In this document: piece after piece, positions 31,416 to 41,757 of the stretch
Position numbering within the stretch: position 1 is the stretch's first letter
Layout of the letters: each line of letters opens with the position of its first letter
Assembly (NCBI GenBank): GCA_003427395.1
Contig: BFEA01000033.1
Span: 2,153,335 to 2,207,669, forward strand
DNA length: 54,335 bases
Reading direction: 5' to 3'
Origin: Chara braunii
Taxonomy: Eukaryota; Streptophyta; Charophyceae; Charales; Characeae
The notes under the pieces: model-generated
What the model was told of the DNA's origin: nothing
The model's database searches: none
Seen by the model: the letters and a program-made list of their open reading frames with translations, nothing else
Program-made: the position numbers and the translations under genes

Positions 31416-31946
31416 CTTCTTCTTCTTCTTCTTCTTCTTCTTCTTTCACAGAGAGAGAGAGAGGTTACAGGCAAAGGTTACATCGGGCCATGAGACCCAG
31501 GATCTGATTCGACATTTTTGTGGCAGACATTGATTGGACATTCGGCAGGGAGACTATTTTTGGACTTCGCTATCGCGATTTTGGTCTTCTCCCTCATCTC
31601 GCCTCTTCCCCCTTCTCCCTCGTCTCCATCTTTGTCTTGCCTCTTCCCCCAATCTCCTCATCCGTGGCATCTTCCCATGTGCGTGCTCAAGGAGGGCCTT
31701 TTTGCCCATGTTTGCGGTCCCTCCCCTCTTTCACATGTGTGGTGTATGATGGGGTTCCGCGTCGCTATCTGACAGGTCGGGTGATATCTCTGAGTCTTCC
31801 GCTGTGCTAAATTGTGCTATTTTCGTATGTATCTGGATGTACATTGCTTGTTGATGCTTTGCTGATGCTGCATTGTCCATTCAAGTGCTTTTCATCACTT
31901 GGCGGATCCTTGGCTCCATATGCATTGCTTGATCGAGCATGTATCA
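31273..31946 (+). repeat. LTR2 (element W), right part
   Basis: Continues LTR2 from 705 after the GGTT duplication: ctgcaggtgagac and caaggagg, a (TTC)n microsatellite at 31387-31445, then the block resembling the reverse of 21000-21420, ending gcatgtatca. No primer-binding site follows, so W is a solo or 3' LTR. Confidence 0.75.
31387..31445. repeat. (TTC)n microsatellite
   Basis: About 19 TTC/CTT units inside LTR2, in the place of the (CT)n tract of element Z. Confidence 0.95.
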
Positions 31947-32395
31947 GCGCCTGACTCTGCCTCGAAGCTTCTTGATGCAGCCCTACCCCAACCGGGGCCT
32001 TCCATATGCAGCGCCTACCAAGGTGATGAAGATGGCATCCACCCATAGCCAGGTAAGTATCTCTGGTGCTCCCCCCCTCTCCTAGTCCCTGCTTCCTCCT
32101 CCTCCTACCCAAGCCCGTCCACCATAGCTGAAGGTGGAGGGCTGGGTGCTCCTCTCCCAGCGCTGCACACTAGCTCTCTCCACCAGGCGCTCCAGTAGCG
32201 TGACGCCCACGCTTGCACAGAGAAGCTTGCTCTGCCTGTAGGTATAGCGGGCAACCAGCATCACGGCCGGTTGCTTGAATGTACCACGCAACCTCCATGC
32301 AACATGCGCAGCCTCTAAGTTACCGGTGCCTCCTCCCTTTCGGAGGGATCGCGTGCACAGGCTCTAGACTCAGGCTACTTGGACCGGTACCCGCC
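31947..32395. other. Unclassified non-coding stretch
   Basis: GC-moderate sequence with no supported open frame. It has loose LTR-like phrases (ccaggtaagt, ctagactcaggctac) but no terminal TG...CA pair was found. It forms the left flank of the MITE and reads on at 33001. Confidence 0.4.
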
Positions 32396-33000
32396 TACCT
32401 TCTTAACCCGACAAAAACGTACGTACGTTCTATTCGAATTACCTCTGGAAATCGGGTTTTCAGAAATCGCTTGTTTTTCCCCGAATAGAACGTACGTTTG
32501 AATATAATGTACGTATGTTGTATTCGAATACAACATACGTATGTTGTATTCAAATTTTTGGAACTTTGATTATTAAAAAATAATAATAAAAAAATCCGAA
32601 AAAAATAAAATGTTATACAACAATGCAATACGAACAACGTTTGCCTGAGGGTCTTATCGAAATTCACGAGACAATTCGAGAAAAAAATAAAAACGAGGAT
32701 GAAATTGTTTTTTACTGAATTTTTTCAGAATTTCGATTTAAAAAAAAACTTCAGTAAAAAATCCGAAAAAAAAGTATGTTGTACAAAATTGCAATGCAAA
32801 AAACTTTTGCCTGAGGGTCTTGGCGAAATTCCCAACCAAATTCGAGATAAAAATAAAAACAATGGCGGTACTACAGGCTTCTGAAAAGTTGTACCCTAAA
32901 ACTCGTTCTATAACGTACGTACGTTGTATTCAAATACAACGTACCCCGTACGTTGTATTCGTATACAAGGTACGTACGTTTTTTTCGGGTTAAGAAGGTA
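32396..33000. mobile_element. MITE with terminal inverted repeats and TA target duplication
   Basis: TA (32396-32397), then CCTTCTTAACCCG and a tract with acgtacgtacgt; the right end carries the inverse, CGGGTTAAGAAGG, then TA (32999-33000). The inverted repeats extend about 45 bp imperfectly. The 601-bp body is AT-rich, has no transposase, and contains two direct copies of a ~120-bp block (about 32577-32700 and 32757-32870) sharing tttgcctgagggtctt. Size, TA duplication and lack of coding suggest a non-autonomous Tc1/mariner-type element; the superfamily is inferred from the TA only. Confidence 0.8.
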
Positions 33001-33821
33001 GACCTAGCCTACCGCTACTGGACCTCTAAGAGTACTAACTTTTTGCCTTCTTCTGCTCGGCCGACCGCTACTCAAGTACCTACGAGCCTACACTACCGCT
33101 ACTTCGGTGTGCCCTAAGCTAACCCTTCGGCCACTTCGAGTGTTTTTACCAGCTGCAACCCCAAAGTCACAGCCACATGTAAATACTGGCCCCTGCGGGC
33201 CTCCCAAACAAACAAGTGCCGTGGTGGGCCACATGACACGCACTCAGGCTGTCAAGCACTCAGACAGTCACGCAGACCAGCAAACTCGCACACACACGGA
33301 CTTCGAAAACTCAGCAAAAAGCGGGAATCTCAGCAGGTTCAGCGGCAAAACTCAGAAATCAGCTGTGTTCTCGCACACACACAGACTTCGAAAACTCAGC
33401 AAAAAGAGGGAATCTCAGCAAGTTCAGCGGCAAAACTCAGAAATCAGCTGTGTTCTCAGTCCTGTTTTGGCAGGTCCTTAACACAATTCTCTATTGGGAA
33501 GTTACCACCCTCTCAGTTAGATGACGACATGCGAAACGCTGAATACTGTCAATGCTTTGTTGAACTTCAAGGTTATGGGGTCACGGAATCAGCATATAAC
33601 AATGGCTGTGCTGTCAGCCTGTGCTTTCTAGCTTGAGTGCTCGGATATACTATATGGGAGTGGTATGTGGGTGAAGTTGCTTGACGACTGTGACTGGCAA
33701 AAACAGCACCGCTTTTTTATCTGTAGCTGAGACTGTATGGATGGTGGCTGACACTGTATGCATGAATTCTGTCTGACATTGTATGCACAAGTCATGGATG
33801 CTGAATGGATGAATTCTGCAG
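33001..33821. other. Non-coding stretch with an 85-bp tandem duplication
   Basis: Continues the flank broken by the MITE. Units at about 33288-33372 and 33373-33457 share gacttcgaaaactcagc and ggcaaaactcagaaatcagc. After 33480 the sequence is unique and intron-like, ending in a 3' splice-site candidate at 33820-33821. Confidence 0.6.
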
Positions 33822-34029
33822 GCTGAGGGCACAGCTGCAGCAGGGGCTAGTGGCCACTCCAGATCGTCCACCGGAGGTCCGAATGGTTGAGAAGATTGTG
33901 GAGAGGGATGTCAGTGATGAGAAACTGACGCAGATCAAGGAGCAGATGCGGAAGGAGTTGGAGCAGTCCATGCAGAAAAGTGTCAGTGATGAGGCGTTGA
34001 AGTCAATGAAGGAAGAATTAGAGCAAAAG
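33822..34029 (+). CDS. Candidate host exon 1: coiled-coil protein
   Basis: A 208-bp open segment lies between tctgcag and AAAG|GTATGT, a strong plant donor. It encodes LRAQLQQGLVATPDRPPEVR, then VEKIVERDVSDEKLTQIKEQ and a heptad-rich helix ending EALKSMKEELEQK. It ends on a codon boundary. The acceptor lacks a clear pyrimidine tract, so the left edge is less sure. The sequence resembles the neck-stalk of a kinesin-like protein in style; that identity is a guess. It is unlike any retroelement frame in the window. Confidence 0.5.
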
Positions 34030-34463
34030 GTATGTTGCCCGGTTCATGGGTTCAGGCCTTTCGGGGACTAATTGGATGCCAAACTAAAAAGTTCATCAAT
34101 ATTCATATTGATCATTTCTGGGATACAGATCCATCCACTCCAACCCTTTAAAGCCAGTCAGCTGCGGGTACCCGTTTTTTTAAACTCTACACACCGAAGG
34201 GTTCACTTTGTCTCGATTTTAGGGCATTCGTTGGCTGAGGCCTGAGGTTCCGATCAGTTTCCCGATTTCTCACTTCTGCACCCATCTGCACCCTCTGGCT
34301 TCCCCTGATCATAGATCTTGGGCATTTGGCTCTCTACGGGGCGCACACTTGTGGTTTTTTGGAATTGGCTGGCAGGTCTTGGCGCTTTCCAAGCGTTTGG
34401 GTCTTGCTGTTTTCGGTGCATATGCCCACGCCCGCAGATGGACACACAAACATACACACAGAC

Positions 34464-34489
34464 GCACACACACACACACACACACACAC
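34464..34489. repeat. (CA)n microsatellite
   Basis: About 13 CA units ending exactly where the second Penelope-like copy begins. Confidence 0.9.
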
Positions 34490-35429
34490 CGGAGATTCAA
34501 CTAGCATGTGGTTCGCATGCCTTGTGCCATGCAGATTATGAAGGGATCGTCCATGCGAGTTCTTGCTTCCATACGTACGATGACAGTGAGTACTGTACTC
34601 ATGCACGACACCCCGACATGTCATGTCCAATTTGTACTCAGGGGCTGGAACGGCAATGCCTCTATAATTGCGGTCGGCGTGCCTCTGTGTTCCTAGCATG
34701 TACGAGCCACGTAGCCTGTGACATCTGTCTGCGCCGTGCCATTGGATGCAGCAACTGTAACTGCCAAAATTGGATGCGATGCTTCCATAGCCCACACCCG
34801 AACCGGTCCTGTCCGGTCTGTAGGGGTGGCCACTCGCCATAGGTTTTTTGTTTTGCTTCAGTAGCCTGTTTCAGCGGTGAATATTTAGAAATCTGTGAAG
34901 CTCGTCGTACACCTCTCCCCTGCTCTTTGCATGTCATACTCTATTCTGCCCTCCACATAATTCTTTCCTTCCCGTTGCCTCTACCTCCCCTGCCCCATAC
35001 TCCTATAGAACTCCGCCTTCTATCCCTTACCCTCCACCCACCCTCCCCTCCACTCCCTTTGTGCTACTTACAAATACATACGAATGAGCATCATTAAGAG
35101 TGCAGATGATATGAAGATCAGAAATGAAATGAGCGGAAGTATGAAGATAAAGGACAGACACGAAGACTGTATAAGCTGAAGATCTGAAGTGAAATGAACA
35201 GGAGTATGAAGCTCTGAAGAGATGCACAGGAGCATACCTTCCCTTTTACTCTGCCTCCTGAAATAACGTGCAAGTGGGCCGTGAAGGCACACGGGGATGT
35301 GGGCAGCTGCCGCTCAACCACAATCAACGTGGACAGCCTTGTGCGTAAGAGGCACAGTAAAAGGGGAGCTGCAAAAACAATGAAAGGGGTACCGCAAGGA
35401 CAACCAAAAACTGTCTAATTATAAAATTG
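34489..35429 (+). mobile_element. Second Penelope-like copy, 5'-truncated
   Basis: Homologous to 29645-30459. It begins within the fourth-last zinc segment (PEIQLACGSHALC) and stays open to the stop at 34840-34842, keeping every Cys and His of the last two RING-like modules with only conservative changes. Then comes the shared 3' untranslated region. 5' truncation is the usual signature of target-primed reverse transcription. I found no clear target duplication; the left flank is the CA tract. Confidence 0.85.
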
Positions 35430-35485
35430 ACATTGATACCACGAATTCACACTGATTCTCTCAATGTCACACGTTTTTACTTCAG

Positions 35486-35626
35486 CATGCAAAGGTCCAC
35501 ACACCAGATGCAAACCAACATGATATGAGCACACTTCAGGAATCACTTCAGAAGTCGAAATCCGTGTACAGCAAAGTCTCATACATGTACATTCGGGCAG
35601 CTATGGCCGCCGGGCAACTCAGACAG
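35486..35626 (+). CDS. Candidate host exon 2
   Basis: A 141-bp (47-codon) open segment lies after a strong acceptor (cacacgtttttacttcag) and before ACAG|GTATGT. It starts and ends on codon boundaries, matching the end phase of exon 1. It encodes HAKVHTPDANQHDMSTLQES, then LQKSKSVYSKVSYMYIRAAM and a short Ala/Gly/Gln tail. The product is unrecognised. Confidence 0.5.
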
Positions 35627-35733
35627 GTATGTCTCTCCCTATCTTTCTCTCTCTCTCATATCCTAACTACCCTCAGGCCTCTTCCTTCCTCTCTGGATGT
35701 CTTCCTTGTTCCTCGTTGTCTTGCTCGCTACAG

Positions 35734-35841
35734 TACTGGACTGCCTCCCAGCCTCACTTGACGCTTGACCGCACAAAACCACAACAGCGCTTCCACGACA
35801 GACTCAAGTACAGAATTTTGTTGTCGCTTGGTTGCCGCTTG
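35734..35841 (+). CDS. Candidate host exon 3, interrupted by the LTR of element X
   Basis: It follows a 107-bp intron-like stretch (35627-35733) with a tcctaac branch-point candidate and a pyrimidine-rich tract ending gctacag. In phase 0 it reads YWTASQPHLTLDRTKPQQRF and on, open for 36 codons until TGA at 35842-35844, which is the first triplet of LTR1. The exon's true end is lost at the insertion or lies beyond the window. It may instead be intron; no homology was recognised. Confidence 0.35.
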
Positions 35842-36824
35842 TGAAACGGTTTCACTCAGTTCGCGCGACAGTGCGGATCCCAGGGCTCGATCCCTACCTT
35901 CCCGGACCCCTGTACAGCTACCCGTTGACCCTGTGTGTCTCGAACCCGCGACCTGGCCCTTAAAAGTCATAGGTCTGTGTCCTGTCTGTTAGTTGGGTCG
36001 TGGGGATTCCAACCGTAGACAGTAGGATTAGTAGTCCTAAGGGTCTGCCTAGCCCTTAGCCTAGGACCTTCAAGAAGTCAGTAGGCTAGCTGAGTCAGCG
36101 AGGGGGAGGTTAGCCCTAAGTCTAGCGAAGAGTCAGTCAGTCGAACTTAGGAAGTTCTAGAAGTCGCTATTTGACCTTTCGGACCGGTAGTAGCTAGTCG
36201 TCCGTAGCTGAGTCAGCAAGGAGGAGTCCAGTCCCAGTCCCAGTCCACCTTGTCTAGTCAGCAAGTACCAGGTGGGGCTGCACACTCTTAGGGCCTGGGA
36301 CTGAAGACAGGCCAGACCACCAACGAAACTGTATAAATAAAGAGGCAGCGCCAAGCCATTCATTCATTTGCCTGTGAGCCATGCGGAAGCACTGCTGATG
36401 CGACTTGTGCGTTGGAGGTCTGCAGGTGCCCGACAAAGGAGAGGGCGAGCAGCCATAGCCGCTAGTGGAGTAGGAAGACGACGGCGGCCATAGCCGCCCA
36501 GTTGCTGACGTCAACAAAGTGTAGTGTGTGTGTGTGCATGGACATTCAGGGTAGATCCTATGAGTGTGTGCATGTGTGTGAGAGTGTCGGATGGTGAAGA
36601 CAGTGTTTGAGGGGGAATTCAGACTAGCGCTCAGCGGCCATAGCTGCTAGATGTGACAAGTGGACTTAAGCTGAGTTCCTGCCCTAAGGCCGTATTTCTG
36701 AGATTTCTGTGTCGGCGCAGTGCGTCATTGCAAGTTTGTTGCTGATTCTGCATTGACAAAGTTGTGTTGCCATCGACACCTACATGTATGCATGTTGCGA
36801 GTGAAATTGAGAAGTCTTATTGCA
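35842..36824 (+). repeat. LTR1, 5' LTR of element X
   Basis: 983 bp, TGAAACGG ... TTGCA; the inverse of 706-1670. TATA box TATAAATA at 36332-36339 on the sense strand. Confidence 0.85.
36332..36339 (+). promoter_or_regulatory. TATA box of LTR1 (element X)
   Basis: TATAAATA in actgtataaataaagaggc, conserved at the same place in both LTRs of Y (reverse strand 1165-1172 and 30770-30777) and degraded in A' (gatttata, 50123-50130). Confidence 0.65.
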
Positions 36825-36825
36825 C

Positions 36826-36840
36826 TGGTATCAGAGCTGG
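36826..36840 (+). promoter_or_regulatory. Primer-binding site of element X
   Basis: TGGTATCAGAGCTGG, one base after the LTR. Complementary to plant initiator-Met tRNA. Confidence 0.9.
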
Positions 36841-36899
36841 TTCCCGTTGTCCGCACCATCACGCCGATTGCCGCACCACCGCGACAAAGAAGAAGACCG

Positions 36900-36904
36900 A
36901 CGCG

Positions 36905-36956
<52 letters not shown>
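36900..36956. repeat. (CG)n-(GA)n compound microsatellite
   Basis: About ten CG units pass directly into about seventeen GA units. The alternating CG part could adopt Z-DNA. Confidence 0.95.
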
Positions 36957-36959
<3 letters not shown>

Positions 36960-37208
36960 CGCCTGAAAGAGACAGTCCGCCATAGCGGACGACAGCCATA
37001 GCTGCCAGCTCGAAGGAAGGAGAAGAGGAGTTGAAAGAAAGAGAGAGAGAAGAGGTGATGAAGGAGAAGGTGAGGAGAGCCATAGCTGGCAAGAAAGAAG
37101 GAGAAGTCGGCCATAGCCGAATAAAGGATGACGAAGAAGGAGGGCGAAGTCGATGAAGGTCACGAAGGGAGGAGAAAGCCGCCATAGCCGAGCGTTGAAA
37201 GATGAGTG

Positions 37209-37332
37209 TTGACCGATGAGCGTTGACCAGCAAGCGTTGACCGACGAACATTGACCACCAAGCGTTAACCAGCGAGGTTTGACCATGGGTTGACCAGCGT
37301 TGATCGATGAGCATTGACCGGTCCTGTTGACC
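37209..37332 (+). promoter_or_regulatory. Cluster of eight TTGACC motifs in the X leader
   Basis: Eight TTGACC hexamers in 124 bp, same position relative to the PBS as in Y. Possible WRKY W-boxes; function inferred only. Confidence 0.45.
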
Positions 37333-38055
37333 AAGCTGGAGTGTGGAGCGAGGAGCGGTATAATCCCTTCAAGCCCTGGCCCTTGTCCTTATGCCCTGTG
37401 GATGTTGTACACTCACCTTGGTACTTGCTGGAGACTCTATCACCTCTTTCTGCATTGAGTCACTCCTGTCCAGGTCGATAGGCTTTGTGGATGTGGTCTG
37501 ATAGAGGCTGTGAGTCAGTGTCTGCACGGGACTTAGCAGGGGTGAGGTGTATCTAACGCTGGATGACATGGGAAAACACCCCAAGGACCGATACAGACCG
37601 GCAGGTTGCTCTGGGTCGTACACTATACCTCAACTTCGAGCTGCAGAGCGGGTGTACAGTCTGTCTAAGTCTTGAGAGGACTTGGCTGTGATCGTCGTCC
37701 TGACTACGATGTTAAAGAACTCCTGAGGAGTTATGGGGGATCTTCTTAAATGCCTCCTGATCAGCCAATAGTCCTATAGTGACAGACTAGCAACAACTTA
37801 GGCTAGAATCAAGCAACAACTTAGGCTAGAATCATGTAGTTGAGAGAGGGTCAATCTGAAGCTGAAGCCAGGTGGGATTGGTGACTGTGGTTGCGAAAGC
37901 ATCCGATGGCTGTGACTGTGGTTGCGAAAGCATCCGAAGTCTCAGGTAACCTGGGTGAAGTGGAGGAGAGGCCTTTGTAGTTTGGTGAGTGTTAGAGTCT
38001 AGGGGTAAGTCTACGCGTTGAGGAGTGGAATCGCTCGTGATTTTGCCCTGTCAGC

Positions 38056-39640
38056 ATGTTTGACTACCTCATGTTCACCTTCATCATGGGCCTCTCCCCC
38101 TTGGGGCCTCTGCTTCGTTTCCTCTTTCATTTGGGGTTCATGAGGACCGTTTGTTGCACTGTGACTACCAAGTTGGGATTCCAGATTCGCCCCTTTAGTA
38201 AAGAACAAAAAGAGAAGGCTGCCCAGAGAGAAGAAAGAGGAGAAGGCCTTGGAGAAAGAGGTCAAGAAACTGGCCCTGGTGGAAGAAGCTGCGGCCAAAA
38301 AGAAGCAGATGGAGGAGGAGATGGAGAAATGGAAGAAAGAGCAGGAGGCGAAGTTGGTTGCGGTAGAAGCAGAAGAATAGACCCTGCTACGAGGAGGAGG
38401 AAGGACACAGATAATGGTAGGGACTGAAGAAAGAAAAGAGGAGAGAGAAGAAACAAGTTCAAGGAATAACACCACCTGAAGAAGTGGAGAAGGCGGTGAA
38501 GGAATGGGTGGCAAGTTTGTCCCTAGGGGAAGATAGGGAGGCAGAGTTGATAGTTCCCCTGGCTGATAGAGAAGCAATAAAGAGGGAGTTAGAGAAAGTA
38601 GTGAGTCCTATTCGCCGAAAGGCAAGGGAGCAGGAGAAGCGTTTGGAGTAACAGCTACGTCTCGCAAGGGAGAAGACGAGGCGTTTGGAGATGGCAAACC
38701 AGATGGAGTGGGAGTTAAGGTTGGCAGAAGAGCGGTTGGACAAAATTGGGGAAAACGCTTGATTAGGGAAGGAAATTGACACCCTGACCGAAAGCATGAC
38801 CTCAGTGCTAGCCGCACAACACGAACAGTTGAGACACCTTCGTGGGCATGATGTTGCGCTTGAATCCATTCGAGTAGGATTCCAAGATTTTGTCGAGGCG
38901 ATGATGCTTAGTCTCACAAATGAGATGCGCACCACGATAGGTAGGACAAAAAAACTTTGTACCAGTGCAATAGAGGGTGCTAAAATGGTGACCCCCAAGG
39001 AGGAGGAACTGTGCCCACACCACGAACGAGTCAAAAGTCCGTTTCCCTGAACCCTATAGTGGAAAGGAGGAGGACTTTAACAATTGGGAAGCCAATGTTA
39101 AGTCCTACCTGCTCTTACAAGACATACCTCATGAGGACCATGTCTTGATAGCTTTCCAGGCGTTGAGAGAAGAAGCGAGTAGTTTCGCTAGGTCACTCAC
39201 ACGCGCCGCCCGTTGTGAAAATGACATGGTTGCCTATTATGTCGTTACACACCTTAGCAATTTTCTCGCTGCACTGTGAGAACGCTTCGCAGATGTCCCT
39301 AGTGGGATTAAGGCGTCTGACAAACTTCAAACCTTCCATACGCGGCAATGGAGAAGTGTACATGCTCTGAAAGCGGATATGGATGAGTTAATTGTTGTGT
39401 CTGGGCATGGAGTCACAGAAGCACAACTAATTCAACTCTTTTATCGCGCGTTGCCCGAGCACTTACAAGGGAACTTCTTGACAAGAAGCGTCAACCAGGA
39501 ATGACTTATGATCCCCAAAGTAGAGAGGTTGTTGCGTTTGCCGCCTAGTCCATGCTAGTTACCACTTTCTGGCACAAGGACTTAGCAAAGGGCAAAAAGT
39601 GGAAAGGACGCACAATCTCGGGCCATGTCAAGTCCAAGGA
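38056..39640 (+). pseudogene. Element X gag
   Basis: Shifted frames encode a coiled coil (VEEAAAKKKQMEEEMEKWKK; then EEVEKAVKEWVASLSLGEDR from about 38465) and the frame 38796-39050 ending EELCPHHERVKSPFP. The capsid-like part follows (EPYSGKEEDFNNWEANVKSY, DKLQTFHTRQW, VTEAQLIQLFYRALPEHLQG). Stops are frequent. It matches Y gag (22501-23840) along its length and extends past the point where Z interrupted Y. Confidence 0.75.
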
Positions 39641-40209
39641 TAATCTGATCCTTACGATGGAAGGTGGTAGTGCAGAAGAGGTCCCCTACTGACATATAGT
39701 GGGGGCTAGAGGAGGAGGACAGTAGGGTAGACCAGGGGAGTTCTTACGCTGTTGTCGCGACCGGAGAGAGGCCACAAGGAGGAGGACAAGGCCGAGGTAG
39801 GAATGGCCAGGCCTCAGGTGGTCGAGGATAAGGTTGCCAGGGGGTTGGTGGCAATAGAGACCGCCAAGCGGGACGAAGGGGTCGAGGTCCCCCGACTAAC
39901 CGTCCTAGTCCTAGTTGATCAGCTCCCCGAAGGGGTGCATCGCACCCTCGACGGCCTGAAGGGAGGCCTTGGGAAACCCTTAATGTTGATCAGAATGTTT
40001 GGCAGGAACGTATTGACAAGTACCTTTGCGTGTTCTGTAGCGACCCCGGGCACATCATCAAGTTATGCCCGAGGTATACGGGGTTCCGCAATGCTGCATC
40101 TGGGGCAGCAAAAGGCAACCGCCGATAGAGGTAGTAACTGCCCCTACCCTAGGACTCACTTGGAGATGAGCGTGCGCGCAAGACAGAGACTCCCACTCCA
40201 CGCGTTTCC
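39641..40209 (+). pseudogene. Element X gag C-terminus with zinc knuckle
   Basis: Frames are broken, but 40027-40068 encodes CVFCSDPGHIIKLC, a C-x2-C-x4-H-x4-C zinc knuckle, and basic Gly/Arg-rich sequence surrounds it. A' has the same knuckle at 54131-54172. Confidence 0.7.
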
Positions 40210-40967
40210 ATGGCAGAGGTTGTTGGTCAGCACCTAGCTAGCGGCCCAGAGACTGCTTGTGGTAGAGTCTCTCTAGGCGCTTCCCTCACATGCTTGGTTG
40301 AAGAATTGAAGGAGAGGAGTCAGTCCTGGTCCAAGATGAAGAAGGATGGAAAGGGGCAACTCCTATTAGCAGACGTAGAGATTTTTAAAGCTAGAGTAGG
40401 GGCCCTTATAGACAGTGGGGACACCAGAAGTTGCATCAGTTGAAAGGCGCTGAGAAGTTGGGGCTAGGCCTCAATGTCCAAAAGTTGAAAGAACATGTAG
40501 TCAACATCCTCGCAGACAACCGCACAATGCGGGTCAAGGAATACGTAGAGGGAGTCCAGGCGTACTTTCGCCTAGAGCAAGAAGAGAAGGTAGAGAAAGT
40601 CCTCCACTCCCTAACTCTTCTCGTAGAAGAGAACCTCCCTTTTGACATAGTGCTTGGAACAGGTTGGGGAGAGGCAGCCGGGGCCACTTTGCACCTTAGA
40701 GAGCACGAGTGCAGACTCCCTAGTTCGTCAGGTGTGGTCAAGAAAGCCCGCCTATTCCATGCGTCAGGAGTCGACAACTCCCTGGCACATTGCTGCCTCA
40801 GTGCTTCTACATTCGCCAGACTTATTAAAAAGGAGGAGCTTGAGGAACGGGTGTTTGTAGCTTATGTTAAGCCAACTTTTGATCAGCCAAAGGAGGAAGA
40901 GATCCATCCCACTATCGCCAGTTTGCTGAAGAGTAAAAAGATTTATTGGAGGCACCCTCAAGAGTAG
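40210..40967 (+). pseudogene. Element X protease
   Basis: Two frames: 40210-40443 ends in VGALIDSGDTRSCIS (retropepsin D-S-G present) followed by a stop. Frame 40431-40967 holds MRVKEYVEGVQAYFRLEQEE, LPFDIVLGTGWGEAAGATLH and the linker toward RT. Compared with A' (53493-53999), the active-site loop is kept but the frame is not. Confidence 0.75.
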
Positions 40968-41660
40968 TGCCAAGACCCATTCAACACGACATAGAGATAG
41001 AGCCTGGCAGTAGGACGCCTAAGGGAGCAGTCTACAAAATGTCTCCCAAGGAATTAGAGGACGAGCTCCTCGAAAAAGGGTGGATTAGACCTAGCTCATC
41101 TCCTTTTGGCACACCTGTTTTGTTCGTCCCCAAGAAAGATAGAGACTAAACTATAGGAGTATGAACGCCATAACTGTCAAAAATGCATAACTTTTGCCCC
41201 GCATAGACGACTTGTTGGATCGGGTGTAAGGTTGTAAGTACTTCACAAAGATAGATATGAAGTCAGGGAACCATCAAATAGAGGTACATTCTGATGATCA
41301 GTACAAGACAGCGTTCCAGACAAGATACGGGCATTATGAGTTTATAGTGATGCCCTTTGGACTGACTAATGCACCAGCCACATTTCAGCGTTGCAAGAAC
41401 GACTTGTTTAGGTCGTGGCTAGATAGATTCGTAGTGGTGTAGTTAGATGATATTCTAGTTTTCAGTAAGACCCTCCAAGAACATAAGGGCCATCTGAGGC
41501 AAATCTTGGAGAAGTTGAGAGAGGCGAACTTCGAGATTAACGCAAAGAAGTGCGAGTGGGCCAAGACACAAGTCCTTGACTTGGGCCACGTGTTAGATGG
41601 AGACGAAATTAGACCAGAGGACGGCAAGATAGCAGCGATTCAACGCAGAGAAGTGCAAGT
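40946..41660 (+). pseudogene. Element X reverse transcriptase
   Basis: Pieces at 40946-41149 ([20 protein letters not shown]) and 41257-41442 ([20 protein letters not shown], motif B). The box YLDD has its Tyr codon changed to TAG (41440-41442), leaving LDDILVFSK in frame behind the stop. A 103-bp tandem duplication follows (about 41551-41757). Stops in the CIDYR segment complete the inactivation. Confidence 0.78.
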
Positions 41661-41757
41661 GGGCCACAACAAAAGTCCTTCGCTTGGGGCACGTGTTAGA
41701 TGGAGACGATATTAGACCAGAGGACAGCAAAATAGCAACGATTAGAGACCTGCCATC
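41551..41757. repeat. 103-bp tandem duplication inside the X RT thumb
   Basis: tgcgagtgggcca (41551) recurs as tgcaagtgggcca (41654), each followed by cacgtgttagatggagacga and agaccagagga. It shifts the reading frame. Confidence 0.85.

Larger units (their letters stand above)
34030..35485 (+). other. Candidate host intron carrying a truncated Penelope-like copy
   Basis: Runs from GTATGT to tttttacttcag. Positions 34030-34463 hold unique sequence without a gene; 34464-34489 is a (CA)n tract; 34489-35429 is the element copy; 35430-35485 ends with a long pyrimidine tract and cag. Confidence 0.5.
36841..38055 (+). other. Element X untranslated leader
   Basis: It starts with a (CG)n-(GA)n microsatellite (about 36900-36956), then purine-rich sequence, a cluster of eight TTGACC motifs (37209-37332), a block shared with the leaders of Y and B (37687-37775), and about two units of the Y minisatellite near 37880-37940. 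No coding frame is supported. Confidence 0.65.

Noticed and set aside
31292-31474. Poly-Arg/Lys frame over the (TTC)n tract
   Set aside because: Pure microsatellite translation.
36900-36956. (CG)n-(GA)n as a CpG-island promoter
   Set aside because: It is a compound microsatellite just after the X primer-binding site; no other promoter features were seen.
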